From: Symbiodinium microadriaticum
Lineage: Eukaryota; Sar; Dinophyceae; Suessiales; Symbiodiniaceae
DNA length: 64,000 nt
Assembly: GCA_001939145.1 (NCBI GenBank)
Contig: LSRX01000457.1
Coordinates: 160,274-224,273, forward strand
Reading direction: 5' to 3'
Numbering within the stretch: position 1 is the stretch's first letter; each line of letters begins with the position of its first letter. The position numbers were made by a program, and so were the translations under genes. Below are positions 46,146 through 57,983 of this stretch, piece after piece. The notes below the pieces were generated by a model, which saw only the letters and a program-made list of their open reading frames with translations, made no database searches and was not told where the DNA came from.

Positions 46146-49100
46146 CAAACCATAACAATAATACCAAGAGTAGTATAGTACTAATCAGCTGCGCCCGCGC
46201 TCAGAGCTTGAATTCGGAACCCCCCGCAGTACAAAGGATTCTCATTGAAACGGATGGGACAAGCAGCGCCAGTCATCATACACATGCGCGCAAGCACGCG
46301 CACACCGCCACACCCACACACACACACACACACACACCCACCCACACGGTCATATCCACGCACCCAATCACCCGCGAGAGCATGCAGCAAACACCGATGA
46401 CCATGCTGGAGTAGATAGTGCTTCTATACAGTTTCCCGAGTGCCACAGCTGTCGATGCCAAGCTGTCAACACATCCGTCCTTACGTCACCTCAGTGCTGG
46501 AGCACACCTGCAAATGCCTCAGGCACGGACATGCGAAGGGTGTTGTCGAGCAGGCGCCCCTGGCAGGTACAAGCTGGCCAGACCCTTGCGGAAATGGGGG
46601 CCCTGAAATGAAGTTCTCAATTCTGTATACCAGGGGATCTTTATGGATCCTTCTTACAAGCGTCAGCTGCACGACACTGTTCGAACCTTGAGGCACCATT
46701 GGCTTCGCGGCCGGCACCTTGCTTCCATTGCTGCGGGCTGATCGGGGAGACTGAAGTACAAGGTATGGGAACGGCTTCAAGGGGCCTGCTCTGGGTCTAT
46801 CACGAAAAGATGCTGGAATCCATATATTTACTAAGTTAAGAACTCTATATATTTAAAGAATTCTAGGAAGAACCGAGAGGGGCTCCTCATCACGCTCGTA
46901 CAGTAAGGTATCCCTTCCCGAGCTTCCGGCGAGCATGGACTTGGCTCTACCTGGCACCAAAAAGACAAGGATTAGGGATTAGGGTTTAGGGTTTAGCCCA
47001 TGCCAGGGAAGCAGCAGTTGGATGCTCCGGCCTTGTTGGAGAGCCATGAAGGCATCCACCTGTGCGAAGAACTCCGAGAATATATTCAGGCACCACATAT
47101 GCAGCCCTGCCACTAATCCTCTGGAGCTACTTTTCCCACCAAAAACCCTAATAAACCCTAATTCCTGGCTCCAGCGCTGACAGTCGGACCGAGGCAGCGT
47201 TGCATGGTGCTGTCCTGAGCCCCGAAGCTTGGCGACTTGCTGAGGATGGTGGATTCATGGGGCATGTGTCACTCTTCGTTACATTGGACTCATGTTCCGT
47301 TGCGCCAGCCCAGCAACTACCCCCCAAAACATGTCGCCGACTGCTTCAAGAGTTGAACTCGTGAGTTGAGTCAGCGTGCCTGCTTGGCCCGCTTGGGGCC
47401 GTCAAGCTGTAGCCTGGCAAGCTGCGAAGGATCTGCGGCAGAACACAAACTTTGAGCGGGAGTAATTACCTTTAATCGCAGGAAGGAACGATTGCGGGCC
47501 GGCAATGGAGCAGCTAATCATCCGGTGCATGACCAGTGCCCACCCAGCTCTGCCTCCACCCAGTGGCCGCAACCTTGTGTTCCAAGCCACTTTCTCGTGA
47601 GTGCTCAAAAGCTTGCCCAACATGCAACTTGCTACGATTCACTGAAGCTCCTGTTGCTGACAACCTCTCAGCACCGCAAACGGACAATCAAGCCAGAGAC
47701 GATGCAACGAAAGCGGCATGTTCATGGGTTATGTCAAGGCATCGGCGGCAGCTTGTTATCGCCAGGATCCAACAGGGAGTTGCTGCCTGCAGCAGGATGC
47801 GGCAGGGACTACTCCTCGGCGGCGTCCCAGTGGTGGTTTTGGAGAAACCCGCTCCTAAATCGTGCCACCGAGATGCTCAAAGAGAGGCTAAGCTGGGAAC
47901 CTGGCAGGACAGTTGCGGTCGGCTAAACCAACGGAAATTCGCGCGACTTTCCACGCCCGGCCTAAGTAGGCCTGGTTCACAAGGAAGCCAAGATCTGCAA
48001 ATGACAGTGCAGTCTTCCCCTTTAGCCCGGGAGAAGGCAAAGGGTGGGTGTTACTCGTTCGTCAGATCTTTGCAACCTTCAAGCTTTTCTGCTTCCACGT
48101 TCTTCCGAATCTGCCTGACTCTCAAGTTGAACCACTGATGCCGATGCGGAGTACGTGCCTCCTGGAGTAGTCTTCTCCTGCCACGACTCCAACAATTCTA
48201 CATTGTAACTGCGCTGTCCTTTCCTAGGACAGCATCCATCCGACCCGGGATCTGGCTGGTCGTGTTGCATGTTGTGTTGACGCTGCGTGCGTTTGCGGCT
48301 TGTGTTTGTTTACGTCTGCTGCTGAAATCTTCCGCACTCCTCTAGCATGAGACGCAGCATCCCAATAGCCGACGTTTCACTTGTCTCGCGCATGCTCTCT
48401 GCACGAACACCGCACACCCACAGTCTTCTCACCGACCCAAGACTGGGCGCAGGTACACAAACGCATCGAGCTCAGACTTGTTCTAGCATCAGCTTCCTCA
48501 TCAAGCCTTTGCTGTGTGCTAGTCGTAGCTTGCTTGCTTGCCTTGGTGGTTGCCCGTCGCTGTAGCCGTGCTCAAGCTGAGGCATTCCAGGTCTCTGCCT
48601 CAGTACTACAGACCCACAGTAGTCGCAGCCTCCCCACACGTGTCGATCGACTTCCGCGATGTCCTGCCAGGTTTTTGTCGACTTGTCGATTAGAACCGCA
48701 AAGCGCCAGACATGTCGGTGGCCCCAAAGCACACTCTGGTGATTGATGTATCGGGGCCCTACCTACCTATGAACTTTAAGGTACCACTCCGAGCTCGATG
48801 CGACCTGAGGCAAACCCCTGGCCTGGTGCATGTGTCTGGAGAAGCCATGGAGCGCGTATCCTGCAAGAGCACGATCCATTGGCCCAACTTCAAGATGCCG
48901 AACTATGCTGGATGCAAGCCGTTGCAAGCTGATATAACACCAGGCCCCCTAACATTTCCAGAAGCAAATTATCCCTCGATGTTTCTGAAACCCTACACCA
49001 AACAACCAAATAGGTCCTGGCCCCAATCCACAAAGCCTCCTCAGTGGGATCCCCCCCCCCCCCCCCGCCCAAAAAAAAGGACGCCCGCAAAATGAACGCG

Positions 49101-49436
49101 AGCCGAGGTTGCAAAAAAAAAAAAGCTAAACGGCTTCGGCCTCTTTGGTCGCACCAGGAGGTCGGCGAGCCTTGCAAAACAGGAGAGAGAGGAGAGGGGA
49201 GGGGCAGCCATTGGAGGAAACTTGTCAGCGTTAGGCCATTAGGGCTTTTCTGGAGTTTGCTTCCCACCCGCCCAGCTGACCAGGGAAATACATCCGAACT
49301 GGGGGGTTTAGGGCTTAGTTCTAGGGTTTTCGTGCTTCAAGGGTTGAGTTCAGGAAAAGGTTCGGGTCTTCTGATGCACTTCTCGATTTGTGCGCGTCGG
49401 CCTTGGGGTGGGGGGGGGGGGGGGGGGCCAATGCTT

Positions 49437-49506
49437 CAGGTTATGAGGGTTTAAGGTTTAGGAATTAGGGCTTCGGGCTTAGGGCTTAGGGCTTAGGGTT
49501 TAGGGA
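49437..49506 (+). repeat. Interstitial telomere-like repeats
   Basis: GGGTTTA, GGGCTTA and GGGATTA-type variants run for about 70 bp and overlap the last codons of the PPR gene on the opposite strand. Confidence 0.85.
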
Positions 49507-51100
49507 GGTGCGCACTTCCGACTTTTTGCTTCGTCGCCAAAGCCAAATCTGCAGCACACAGTGCCTCACGCATCTCTGCAGAAGGCAGGCTGGCAGACTC
49601 GAGTAAATCAACAGGACATGTGTCCCATACCGTGCCGGCCCAGCTACTTTGCTGCACAACTGAAACGAACATGTCACGAAGGTTCCCGGGCTTAGAAGTG
49701 CCAGCATTTGCGGCGATCTTCGTCGAAGCGATCTGATAGGGAAGGCTCAATCTCAGAAGTGAAGTTGTTGGGACAGCATCCGGCCTAGTCCGTCGGAGAG
49801 GAGTCCAGCTATGGCAGGTCTGCTCACATACGGATGAGGCCAGGGTTTGGAAAAAAGGTGCAGATTCTTGGCCGACTTTCTCTTGGGCCATAAGAGCGAG
49901 CATCAACTTCCAATGGCTGCCACGCCGAAGCATCAGAGCGAGGATGCAATGTGTCAGAAAGTCTTGTGGGCGTAGGTGGTCTTCGCCGCAAGCTAGCTGC
50001 ATGGCCACTTCCCACTGTTGGCCAGCAGCACAGGCAGCAAGCAAGGAGTTGTTTGCAACCACATTCGGATTGAGGACCGTCGACAGGAGATGGTGGAAAT
50101 AAGTCCTGAGAGCTTGCTGCCAGCGGCTGGATGCTTCTGCCGCCCCAAGGAGTGTGGCGAAAGTGATGATGTCGCTCTGGCAACTGCTCTCTTGCAGCTG
50201 CCTGTAAAAATCCAATGCGTAATGCCACCGGCGCGCCTTGGCACAGGATGCCATCATCGTGTTGAAAGTTGTCGTATTGGGCTTGATGAAGCGGTTGGCC
50301 ATGTGCTTGTGTAGTACTAAGACCAACTGCCACTGTTGGCCATCGGCACATGCGCTCGCAGTCGTGTTACAAGTCACAACATCAATAGACTTGGCGTTTA
50401 CTTTCCTTGTTGATCTCCTTTGCAAGCCAGCCTGCCTGGTGAATAGCAGCCAAGCTATGTCCCAGCGCCCTGCATTTCGGCATGCTGCTATCGCAGTGTT
50501 CAGCGACATCAAGTCGCTGCTGCCAAAGCCCGTGGCACTAAGCAGCCGAAGACACATCGACCACTCAGCACCGAGCGAGCAGGCAGCCAGCAAGGAGTTC
50601 AGCGTAACAACTGTCGGCTGCAAGCGCCGCCCGCGTGCTCTGCACAAAATCTCGAAAGCTTGCAGCCACCGTGGGCCCATGGCTGTGATCATGTTGTTGT
50701 AAAGTACGATTGTCGCATCATGTGGTGATTGCTCCTCGACCTCCTGGAGGAGGGAAAATGCCGACTGCCAGCGACGTGCTGATGCCATTGATGTCAGGAC
50801 CGCACTCCAAGTCACCGCATTCATTTGGAGTCTGGCAGCTCGCAGTTGCTCCACGAGAACGAGCGAGGCTGTCCACAGGGACCCCCTGCTGCAAGCAAGC
50901 ATCTCTGCCCCGAAACTTCTTAGGTCCAAAACCTGAGTCATCGAGGCCACACGGAGGTAGCTGGCCAGCGCAATAGCCTCTTGCCACTGAGACTTTCTGG
51001 CAAGGGTCGAGATCCAGTATGTGTACTTCTTGGGGGTCAAGTTGGCCAGCTTGACAGAATTCGAGTCGAATGATGACTTTCGAACGAGACTGCATCGCAT
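49493..51100 (-). CDS. Pentatricopeptide repeat (PPR) protein
   Basis: A single open frame of 535 codons starts at an ATG at 51100; an in-frame TGA lies 18 bases upstream. From about residue 24 to 415 there are about ten PPR units of some 35 residues: NAVTWSAVLTSMASARRWQS, VTLNSLLAACSLGAEWSMCL, VTCNTTASACADGQQWQLVL, TTFNTMMASCAKARRWHYAL and VANNSLLAACAAGQQWEVAM are clear. The tryptophan at the A-B helix turn is usual in dinoflagellate PPR proteins. PPR solenoids bind organellar RNA in editing, cleavage or translation. No clear targeting peptide is visible, so an upstream exon may exist. The last two codons and the stop (CCT AAA CCC TAA) lie inside a telomere-like repeat, so the true end may be spliced differently. 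Confidence 0.85.
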   Translation of the reverse strand: MRCSLVRKSSFDSNSVKLANLTPKKYTYWISTLARKSQWQEAIALASYLRVASMTQVLDLRSFGAEMLACSRGSLWTASLVLVEQLRAARLQMNAVTWSAVLTSMASARRWQSAFSLLQEVEEQSPHDATIVLYNNMITAMGPRWLQAFEILCRARGRRLQPTVVTLNSLLAACSLGAEWSMCLRLLSATGFGSSDLMSLNTAIAACRNAGRWDIAWLLFTRQAGLQRRSTRKVNAKSIDVVTCNTTASACADGQQWQLVLVLHKHMANRFIKPNTTTFNTMMASCAKARRWHYALDFYRQLQESSCQSDIITFATLLGAAEASSRWQQALRTYFHHLLSTVLNPNVVANNSLLAACAAGQQWEVAMQLACGEDHLRPQDFLTHCILALMLRRGSHWKLMLALMAQEKVGQESAPFFQTLASSVCEQTCHSWTPLRRTRPDAVPTTSLLRLSLPYQIASTKIAANAGTSKPGNLRDMFVSVVQQSSWAGTVWDTCPVDLLESASLPSAEMREALCAADLALATKQKVGSAHLPKP

Positions 51101-52185
51101 CCTGCGCCATTCCGATCAAATCATTCATGATGCATTGCTAAACCAGAAGCTTCGAGCCAACCTGCTGCAATGCGTGCTGCAACTGCATGCCGTGTCTCAG
51201 GGACGACAGTTCGAGATAGCAACCTTGTGACAGCGAGCTGCCCATGTGACTCGCGTGGTTTTGTGGACTTTTGTGAGAACGAGTAGGCATGTGATTTTGA
51301 ATCCCAATGATCGACATTATGCCCCACTACCTCATCACTGCAGGTTTAGGACACTCTTGCAATGGCTTCTTGCAAACTGCGCGCAAAGGAAGGTCGTTCA
51401 TCAGCAAAGTCCTGCGACTGTCCTCATCTTTAAAATCGGGGTTGCAGTATGTTGCAGTACAGGCTGGCTCAGTGCCAGTTCTTGGAGCATCTGGCAATCC
51501 TTGCCACCCACGCTTCTGCGGGGAGTGCTTCGTGCAAGTCTCTTTGTTGTCACGTCGCATTCTCCGCCGGGTAAGCTGGCAAGACCCTGTAGCTTCCATC
51601 TTCCGATCTCAAAGATGCCACAGAACAACCGAGTAAAACCATGGCCATACCTTGGAATGCTTGCTTCACATGTTGTATGCTACCTGCTTGAGGCATAGAA
51701 CCGCAACTATGTTCTAGCATGGTTGGGCCGTTAGGTCACCTAGGAGCTAGCAGATCAGGTGTCAACTCCACGAAAGCTCGGCCACTCACACAAATGCTGG
51801 CTAGAGCGATGAGGGTCGCCTCCACATCAAACCGCATCCTTGTTCTAAAAAAAGAGAGGGATGTGCCCCCTTTTTCAGCACGGACTGAGGTGCCGGCCAG
51901 CAACCCCTAAACCTTTAAGTAAAAATTTGCAGTCCCGGGACCAACAGTCTTGGACATCTTTGGCACCTCCCCGAGCAAGACAAAGTTCCTTGTAAGGCCA
52001 GGCTTGGGTTCGGGCTTGTGTGCCTTCATTAAGCGTTAAAAGCTTGACCAATTTCAGGACTCCGATTCGGCACTCAAGCAGACTCAAGCACCTATAACCA
52101 CTTATATAATAGAGCTGTTGCTTCAGTTTTGACCCTCTCTGTCTTGCACTCGCAGGCTCTCACGAATTTCATGCTCCAGCTCTAC

Positions 52186-52400
52186 CTTCTGCCAAGGAGC
52201 AGGACGCACATAGGCACAGAGTTGCTGTCGATAACAGCAGTCGCCAGAGCAGCTTTCGAGTCTGGGACCTCGTAGGACGCCACAACAGTGAAGAGCCCGG
52301 TCATCGATGCCACTGCGTTGAGCGTAGGCCAAACCAGATTGTCAGGACTGAGTACAGAGGTGTAGCTGCCATCGGAGAGAAGCAGCCGGAGCAGCATGAA
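52186..52400 (-). CDS. Probable DMT-type transporter, distal exon
   Basis: The minus frame reads ASMTGLFTVVASYEVPDSKA, ALATAVIDSNSVPMCVLLLG and ends at a GT donor (AGAAG|GTAGAG, last base 52186). This layout, a small-residue helix followed by a short linker and another helix ending in LLLG, is that of the second half of EamA/drug-metabolite transporters. A preceding exon (MLFSAAVAFAEALFGSYVFL, ending at 52403 before GTTTCA) supplies one more membrane helix. Further exons must lie below 52180. Confidence 0.4.
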
Positions 52401-52789
52401 ACCTTCAGGAAAACATAGGAGCCAAACAGTGCTTCGGCAAAGGCCACCGCTGCCGAAAAAAGCATGATAACTTTCAATGGCATTATTTATGGAAGAGCTC
52501 GAGAAAGGGCAAGCTTGTATCCGCGAGAGCTGTGAGCTGTTACCCGTTTAGCGTGGTTGCTGGGCCTTGGGTTCCTGATTCATCCGATTCTGCAGTCGGG
52601 TTTCCGGCTTTCTGGATGTTGGCATGTTCGCATATATTCGGTGAAGCCGCCGGCGAGCAGAGATTAGATTCAATGCTCCTCTTAGTGAGCTTGCCAAGTA
52701 TTTGTCGGTTCTGTAGGAATCGCGAAGCAGGCTTGAAGCACATGACGTGTACGGACCCATCACATGAATGCAATGTCTCTTTGCAACTG

Positions 52790-52985
52790 TGGCAGGAACC
52801 CAAGATGCCAGACGAGAACACGATTGCTGCTGACTTTGGGCGGGATGGCAGATCGGCTTCGCCAGCTAAGCGGATGGTGATGATGGAGGCAGCATAGAAC
52901 ATGCAGGATGTGCAAATCCAAAGGAACGATCCTTGGCGGCAACAAGCGTCATGTTCGAGAATGGTGGCAACCTCAGAAACCCTCC
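52790..52985 (-). CDS. Probable DMT-type transporter, middle exon
   Basis: The minus frame reads GSFLWICTSCMFYAASIITI, then RLAGEADLPSRPKSAAIVFS, as in the first helix of the second EamA repeat (aromatic-rich helix, then a polar loop). Ends are approximate. Between this exon and 53360-53543 lies a further partly inverted A/T-rich element at about 53022-53096. Confidence 0.4.
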
Positions 52986-53359
52986 TCAACTGGGTTCTTA
53001 TTGATGAGTTTAATTTAAGGTACCATAGGGATCTATAGTGAATGCTATGGTTTCCTTATTATAGCAATTTTTTTAAATCCCTTAACAGGAACCCATCAAA
53101 CAGTCTGTGGCTCGAAACTGAACCGGCTCATCGCCTGCGGGCCGCGACCGCGACAGTGAAAAGAAGCCGGACATGTAGAGGACCCCCGACATGATCAGGA
53201 AACATCCACACAGCTGCTGTCTTGACAATGTCCTGGATTGCAGCTGAGGGGCCCTCCAAACTACGAGCGGATACCTCTATGGTTCTAAGTCAGCGATGGG
53301 TAGAGGACGTGAGTGGACAAAGTTTGAAATGGAAAAAATTGAAAAATCTCCGGAATCGG

Positions 53360-53543
53360 CGCCCGGTGTCTCTCCGCTATACACATAGAAAAAGAGGCCG
53401 ACGAGAGGCACATTGGCAACCACAACGGCTTGGTGTGGCCCCGAGTTCACCTCATCCAAGGAGAAGCTTAAGCACCCGCACGTCTGGGCCAATGCGATGA
53501 AGGCCCCGCTGGACAGAAACCAGAAGAGCTTCAAAGGAGAAGC
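53360..53543 (-). CDS. Probable DMT-type transporter, exon
   Basis: After acceptor GAGCCCAG (53544) it reads ASPLKLFWFLSSGAFIALAQ, then a loop with SGPHQAVVVANVPLVGLFFY and VYSGE. The pattern 'AFIALAQ...G...AVV.AN.PLVGL....GE' is characteristic of the EamA fold of the drug/metabolite transporter superfamily, which moves small metabolites across membranes. The substrate cannot be predicted. The donor is not fixed. Confidence 0.5.
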
Positions 53544-53577
53544 CTGGGCTCTTGCTAGAGGATTGTATTTGTTTTAG

Positions 53578-53634
53578 GTTACCAAAATGGGAATCTATAC
53601 CAAATAATTAATATGGATTCTTTATTATGGTAAC
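53578..53634. mobile_element. Short inverted-repeat element inside a transporter intron
   Basis: GTTACCA and TGGTAAC bound an A/T-rich core (GGAATCTATACC and GGATTCTTTATT are partly inverted). It lies in the 183-bp intron 53726-53544 (donor GTGTGT), which joins ATLS to ASPLKLF in frame. Confidence 0.55.
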
Positions 53635-53726
53635 TTGAATAAAAACCCCCTAACACGAACCCAGAAGCATGCTGCGAACAGCTCGCGGTTTCTTTCCTGA
53701 CACGGTCGTTTACGCACACAACACAC

Positions 53727-53906
53727 CGACAGAGTGGCACTGCTTTGCTCGGGTTCCCGCCTAAAGCTCTCGCAGAAGGTCGCAAGCAAAAGGCTTCCCA
53801 GAGCGCTGATTACGCCCACCATAAGAAGCATTGCAGCCATGTATTCGACGGGTTTGAACACGTTTCCAGCATAAGCGACGAAGAAGTTGTCGAATCCGAA
53901 GAATAC
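53727..53906 (-). CDS. Probable DMT-type transporter, exon
   Basis: After acceptor GAGAG (53907) it reads VFFGFDNFFVAYAGNVFKPV, then a long membrane helix (AAMLLMVGVISALGSLLLAT), a charged tail (FCESFRREPEQSSATLS) and a GT donor at 53726. Joining to the next exon is phase 0. Confidence 0.5.
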
Positions 53907-54304
53907 CTCTCTCTCTCTCACACGGACTCGAGTCGATCTCCAGATCAAAAACAAGCGACTCGCGCGACATCAGTGCTTTCGGCGGAAAAGACTTTGCGAA
54001 GCTTCGCGGCTCGATGCTTGTGAACACTGCCCCTGACTTGGCATGACTTGTAATCTCCCAAGGCCCAGCTTGCCACGTCTTGAACTGTACCCCTGCGACC
54101 CTCCTACAAGTGGAGAAAGATTACGTGTATGCTTTGCCCCTGAACTCAACCAGCGGTTCTTCAAGTTGCAGAAGCCAAGCTTGCCAGTGTGACCCAGCCG
54201 CGCTTTTCCAGTGGCCTTCCTCTGACGGGGTATTCACATGAAATAGTGCTATCCGAAGAAGTCAACTTCGGCAAAACATAAACACACAACTTGAGAAATC
54301 TTAC

Positions 54305-54382
54305 TTCGCTGCCGGGAGCTCGTAACTCCATGACAAGCACGCATAATGCCAGGAACAACCAGGCAGCTGCAGCTGGCAGCAT
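54305..54382 (-). CDS. Probable transporter first exon (signal anchor)
   Basis: An ATG at 54382 opens a 26-codon exon, MLPAAAAWLFLALCVLVMEL and six more residues, ending exactly at a canonical donor GTAAGA (54304). The hydrophobic run is a signal peptide or first membrane helix. Further small exons between this and 53906 are likely (a frame with EPRSFAKSFPPKALMSRE near 53930-54015). Joining to the transporter is by proximity and strand. Confidence 0.4.
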
Positions 54383-54499
54383 CCCGCAGCACGTCAGCAG
54401 AAGGCGGCACTCGAGACTCTACATGGCAGGTGCTGTACTCTCAAGCCCAGCTGTCTTTAGGTGTCAATGTTTAGAGTTGCAAATCCTTTCTGCGACGGT

Positions 54500-56540
54500 C
54501 TATCTCCTTTCGTGTGTCAGAGTCCTGCACGCTCTTTGGGCTTCACACGCATTTAAATAGGAAGCTTGTAGACACGCATAGACAGTCAGGGAGGACCCTT
54601 GAAGCAATAAAGACAGAGGGTGGACACCCAGCCCGCAACACAAAGGTTCTTGAAGAACAAGCACGAATTTCAGAAGCCGGTCAATGGCTGTCTTGTATTG
54701 GCTTGTGTCAACAGCTGCTGGCCTTCGCCACAGCTTCCCAAACACATGTAACATAAGCAAATTCTGTCGGAAGCCGCAAGAAAAGACTGGGTTTTGGGTT
54801 TCGACTCACATACACACACACACACACACACTTACTTTCACAGGGCAGGTACGGATTCACGGGTCACACTTCTCGATCATTGGGTTTCGACGCTTCGACT
54901 CTTGCAATTTGCGCGAGGCAGGTAAGGATTCACACAAGTCCGGGCACCACACGATCGCCACGGTTCAAGGGTTTCAGGTCTAGTTAGCCGATTCAGTCTG
55001 GCTCTGCATGGTTAGAGGACACAAGTGCCCAGTGCAAGCGGAGGACGAACGACTGAGACGCAACCACGCTCATGCCTGAAAGCGGTTGCTTCGGTGCGTA
55101 GGAAATGAAACTCTTCTTCGGTATGGCACCTGAGGAGCCGCCCCGTTTGACCCTACCTCACTGGAAATACTGAAGCATGTCTACTGGTTCCCTGTTGGGG
55201 CTATAATTGATTATTCAAAATGATCAGTGTAAATCCTTGAAGGGTTTTTATTATCACAAAAATGTGAAATGTATCCAACCAGGGCTCAGTTCTAAGGGAA
55301 GCGGAGGTGCATCACAGGAAGGGCTCCCATCTCCCATCCCATCGACATCGAACCTTTCACAGCAGCTGGCCTTCGTGCGGTCCGGGCTTTCCGGCCTGTG
55401 ATCAAAGCGGCTTAGGGTTTTTTCCCTCTCGCATAGCTAAGGAAGGTTTAGGGTTTAGGGCACAAGCTGTGAAGTCGGTACAGTACCGTCGTGCGCATTT
55501 TTTTGCGTTCCCTGCTGTTGACAGACCAGCGACTCAGTGATTTCGATGTCCACACCCTCGGACTTGCTACACAATGAATTTCCAAGAGCCGGCCTTGCTG
55601 CCCCTTTCTTGGGCCGCGCAGGACACACCTTCCCGTGAATCCAAGTTCTTGGGAACCCGAACCACCTTAACATAACGAAATGCGAGACCGCTGTGTGAGC
55701 TAATTGAGCGCTGGAACCACGTCTTCAGAGTTATCGCGTCTAGACATGTGTAGACAACGCACAAAAAGAGCTTAGGTCTCTTACTACCCACCTCGCTTAC
55801 TGGGACTAGCTTTCTTCATGTGATGCTCCGCATGCTTGGAGACATCCTGCGAATCGCACCCCGACTGAACTTCGCCAGCAGCACTGCGCTGGATGGAAGG
55901 CTTCCCGACTTCATCCGAGGACTCTCTTGCCTGGTCAAAAAGGGAGGCATCCAGCTAAATGACTCTTACGCTCAGTGACCCCGCTCAAGCTCATGTCCTG
56001 AACATCCCAACATAAGCTCAGAGGCAACACAAACTGTCAATCCTGGGTGTCAACAGCAGTGGCTGTTCGCACCTTGCCACCTTTGGAACCGCTGCCTCGG
56101 AAGAAGCACAACGTCAATGCTTGCTAAGAAGGAAGACTTGTGGTGCTGCTGCCTTGGGTGCCGTCATCGCAGCTGGAGTCCTTCATCAGCAGCTCGATTC
56201 TCTATGCAGTACGACAGCTGCAGTACGAGTTCCATTGGTCTGTCTTTCACCACCAGGGCTGAACTTTAGGAACCGCCATCTACCCGGTGCAAAGGCATCA
56301 ATCAAATGTGCCAACCGGCGGTCGCCAGAGGACACCAATAAAGTCCTGGACATCTTCGGGCTCTCTGTTCGACTGGCTTTGGTACGCGGACTGAGCGAGC
56401 GCCTCAAGGGATGGCCATGAAAGTTGAGATGGCCATGGGCACAGAAGAAGATGATTCAATATCGAAGCTCAGCCAAAGACGCAACGTGCATCTCCTCAGA
56501 ATCATTCGCGGTCACTTGGCCATGGGCTGTGCTCTGATGA
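54500..56540. other. No confident gene
   Basis: It holds a CA microsatellite at 54812-54830, A/T-rich sequence near 55200-55265 and a telomere-like run near 55445. A minus frame at 55567-55791 (LDAITLKTWFQRSISS) and a plus frame at 56121-56420 are open but without motif or ATG. The minus one could be an exon upstream of the transporter. Confidence 0.35.
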
Positions 56541-56548
56541 TTGGGGGG

Positions 56549-56641
56549 TTTCCGAAAATAGGGGACCCTAATATGGTATCCTAAATAGTAGGAACCCCAT
56601 TATAAGGATCCCAAAATAAGGTATCCCCTAATTTTCGGAAA
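56549..56641. mobile_element. Inverted-repeat element with TTTCCGAAAATAGGGGA ends
   Basis: TTTCCGAAAATAGGGGA and TCCCCTAATTTTCGGAAA are near-perfect inverse complements, and inner GGTATCC and GGATCCC words extend the hairpin. The whole unit is 93 bp. Confidence 0.75.
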
Positions 56642-56726
56642 ATCCCAGTGGGCTGTGAGCTACACTGCCTGAGCTCCGTGCACGTGGAGAGGCAGCAGCC
56701 TGAGAGCTTCAGGGCTCTAAAAAAAT

Positions 56727-56861
56727 GGATACCCCCCCATACTTACAGTCATAGTCAATAATTTTCATAATTAGGGCTACTGTTAAGGGAATTATACAAC
56801 TTATACATGCATATTATGAATATAATTATTACTCAACTGCTACTGAGTGGGGGCAGTATCC
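56727..56861. mobile_element. Inverted-repeat element flanked by GCTCTAA repeats
   Basis: GGATACCCCCCC at the left and GGGGGCAGTATCC at the right are inverted, around a very A/T-rich core. GCTCTAA occurs just outside each end (about 56714 and 56864), which could be a target-site duplication. Confidence 0.65.
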
Positions 56862-56977
56862 AAGCTCTAATGTTTTTCTTTCTTTGCTTATGGGCTCTTT
56901 TCCGACTGCGCACAGCTAGAATTCCTTACCAGGAGGAGACAGTTGCTGGGGCCTCGTAGACCCCGTTTAGGGTTTAA

Positions 56978-57277
56978 TCACACGTCAAGCATTGCCAATT
57001 TCCGGCCCACCTCTGCATATGCAGTTTCGGAGCTGGGGCATGTGCTGCTGATGGCAAGGTCCGTATTGGTGAGCCTGCGCTCCTGGCAAGACGGGCAGGC
57101 AGGCCCTTTTTGATAACTGCCATGACCTGCCTCTGTCAGAGCCTTTGTCCACTCACTCGAACAAAAATGCCTCTCCACCACAAAGTATGTCAACGTAAGC
57201 CCAAGTGTGACAATGCAAAGCCCAAAGCAAGCAAATCCCCATCCTGGGCGACGACTGGAGGTTACCAGCCTGGGCAC
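56978..57277 (-). CDS. Candidate single-pass membrane-protein exon
   Basis: The minus frame has one clear membrane helix (GFACFGLCIVTLGLTLTYFV), then a short cysteine-containing part (HFCSSEWTKAL, ACPSCQERRL). The frame ends in a stop at 56978. The start is probably not an ATG in this exon. No family recognised; if real it would be a small type II protein or the end of a larger one. Confidence 0.35.
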   Translation of the reverse strand: MPRLVTSSRRPGWGFACFGLCIVTLGLTLTYFVVERHFCSSEWTKALTEAGHGSYQKGPACPSCQERRLTNTDLAISSTCPSSETAYAEVGRKLAMLDV

Positions 57278-57474
57278 TTGAGAACTTCTCTGCTTCTAGG
57301 TCCTAGAGTATAGAGCTCACTTATTTGGGACCTCAGTATCCTATAACCATGCAACTAGGTTCCCGAAGCCCTCATCCTCCAAGCCTGAAGCCCTATAAGC
57401 CCATTTGTTTCGCCGGGATTTGTGCAATCCCCTGAAGGTCTAGGCCTTTCTACCCCAAACCCTGCATGCCAGAC

Positions 57475-57885
57475 CCAAAGCCCCAGAAATACTTAACTTA
57501 ACCCCCAAACCCCCAGAAACCCTAAACTCCCAAACTCCAAACCCTCAAAACTAAACTCCCTAAAACCCCCCAGTTGAAAACCACCAAACCTCCCAGGGTC
57601 CCAAATCCCAAACCTAAACCCTTTTTTGCAGCAGGCCTCGTTGTCCAGCAGCCCGGTCCGAGCGAATCGTCTTTACACTTGCTGAATACAAGGAGAACAA
57701 ACCTAAACCCTAAACCCCTAAACTAAACCCTAAACCCCTAAGCCCCTAATAAACCCTAAACCCCTAAGCCCTAAACCCCTAAACCCCTAAGCCCTAAACC
57801 CTAAACCCCTAAACCCCTAAACTAAACCCTAAACCCCTAAGCCCCTAAGCCCTAAACCCCTAAACCCCTAAGCCCCCATACCCTC
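57475..57885 (-). repeat. Telomere-like CCCTAAA array (C strand)
   Basis: A degenerate run from 57475 turns at about 57700 into a nearly pure mixture of CCCTAAA, CCCCTAAA and CCCCTAAG units. Units of seven and eight bases alternate. It ends at a unique spacer near 57885. Confidence 0.95.
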
Positions 57886-57983
57886 AAGCCGGCAGTCGCA
57901 CTAAGGCCCCGACTGGCCGCCGACCTGTGGGGCGTGGCCTCGGCAGGGAGGGAGGCCAGGAATCGGCAGAGCGGAGAGGTTTT

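Larger units (their letters stand above)
43750..49430. other. Sparse region, no confident gene
   Basis: It contains two inverted-repeat elements (listed), a CA microsatellite near 46315-46340, homopolymers near 49052-49066 and 49410-49426, and several telomere-like runs (45890-45950, 46970-46995, 47140-47160). A plus frame at 48712-49000 starts with ATG and reads plausibly (MSVAPKHTLVIDVSGPYLPM) but would be the only plus-strand gene of the window; I do not call it. A plus frame near 47540-47940 is long but without motif. Confidence 0.4.
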
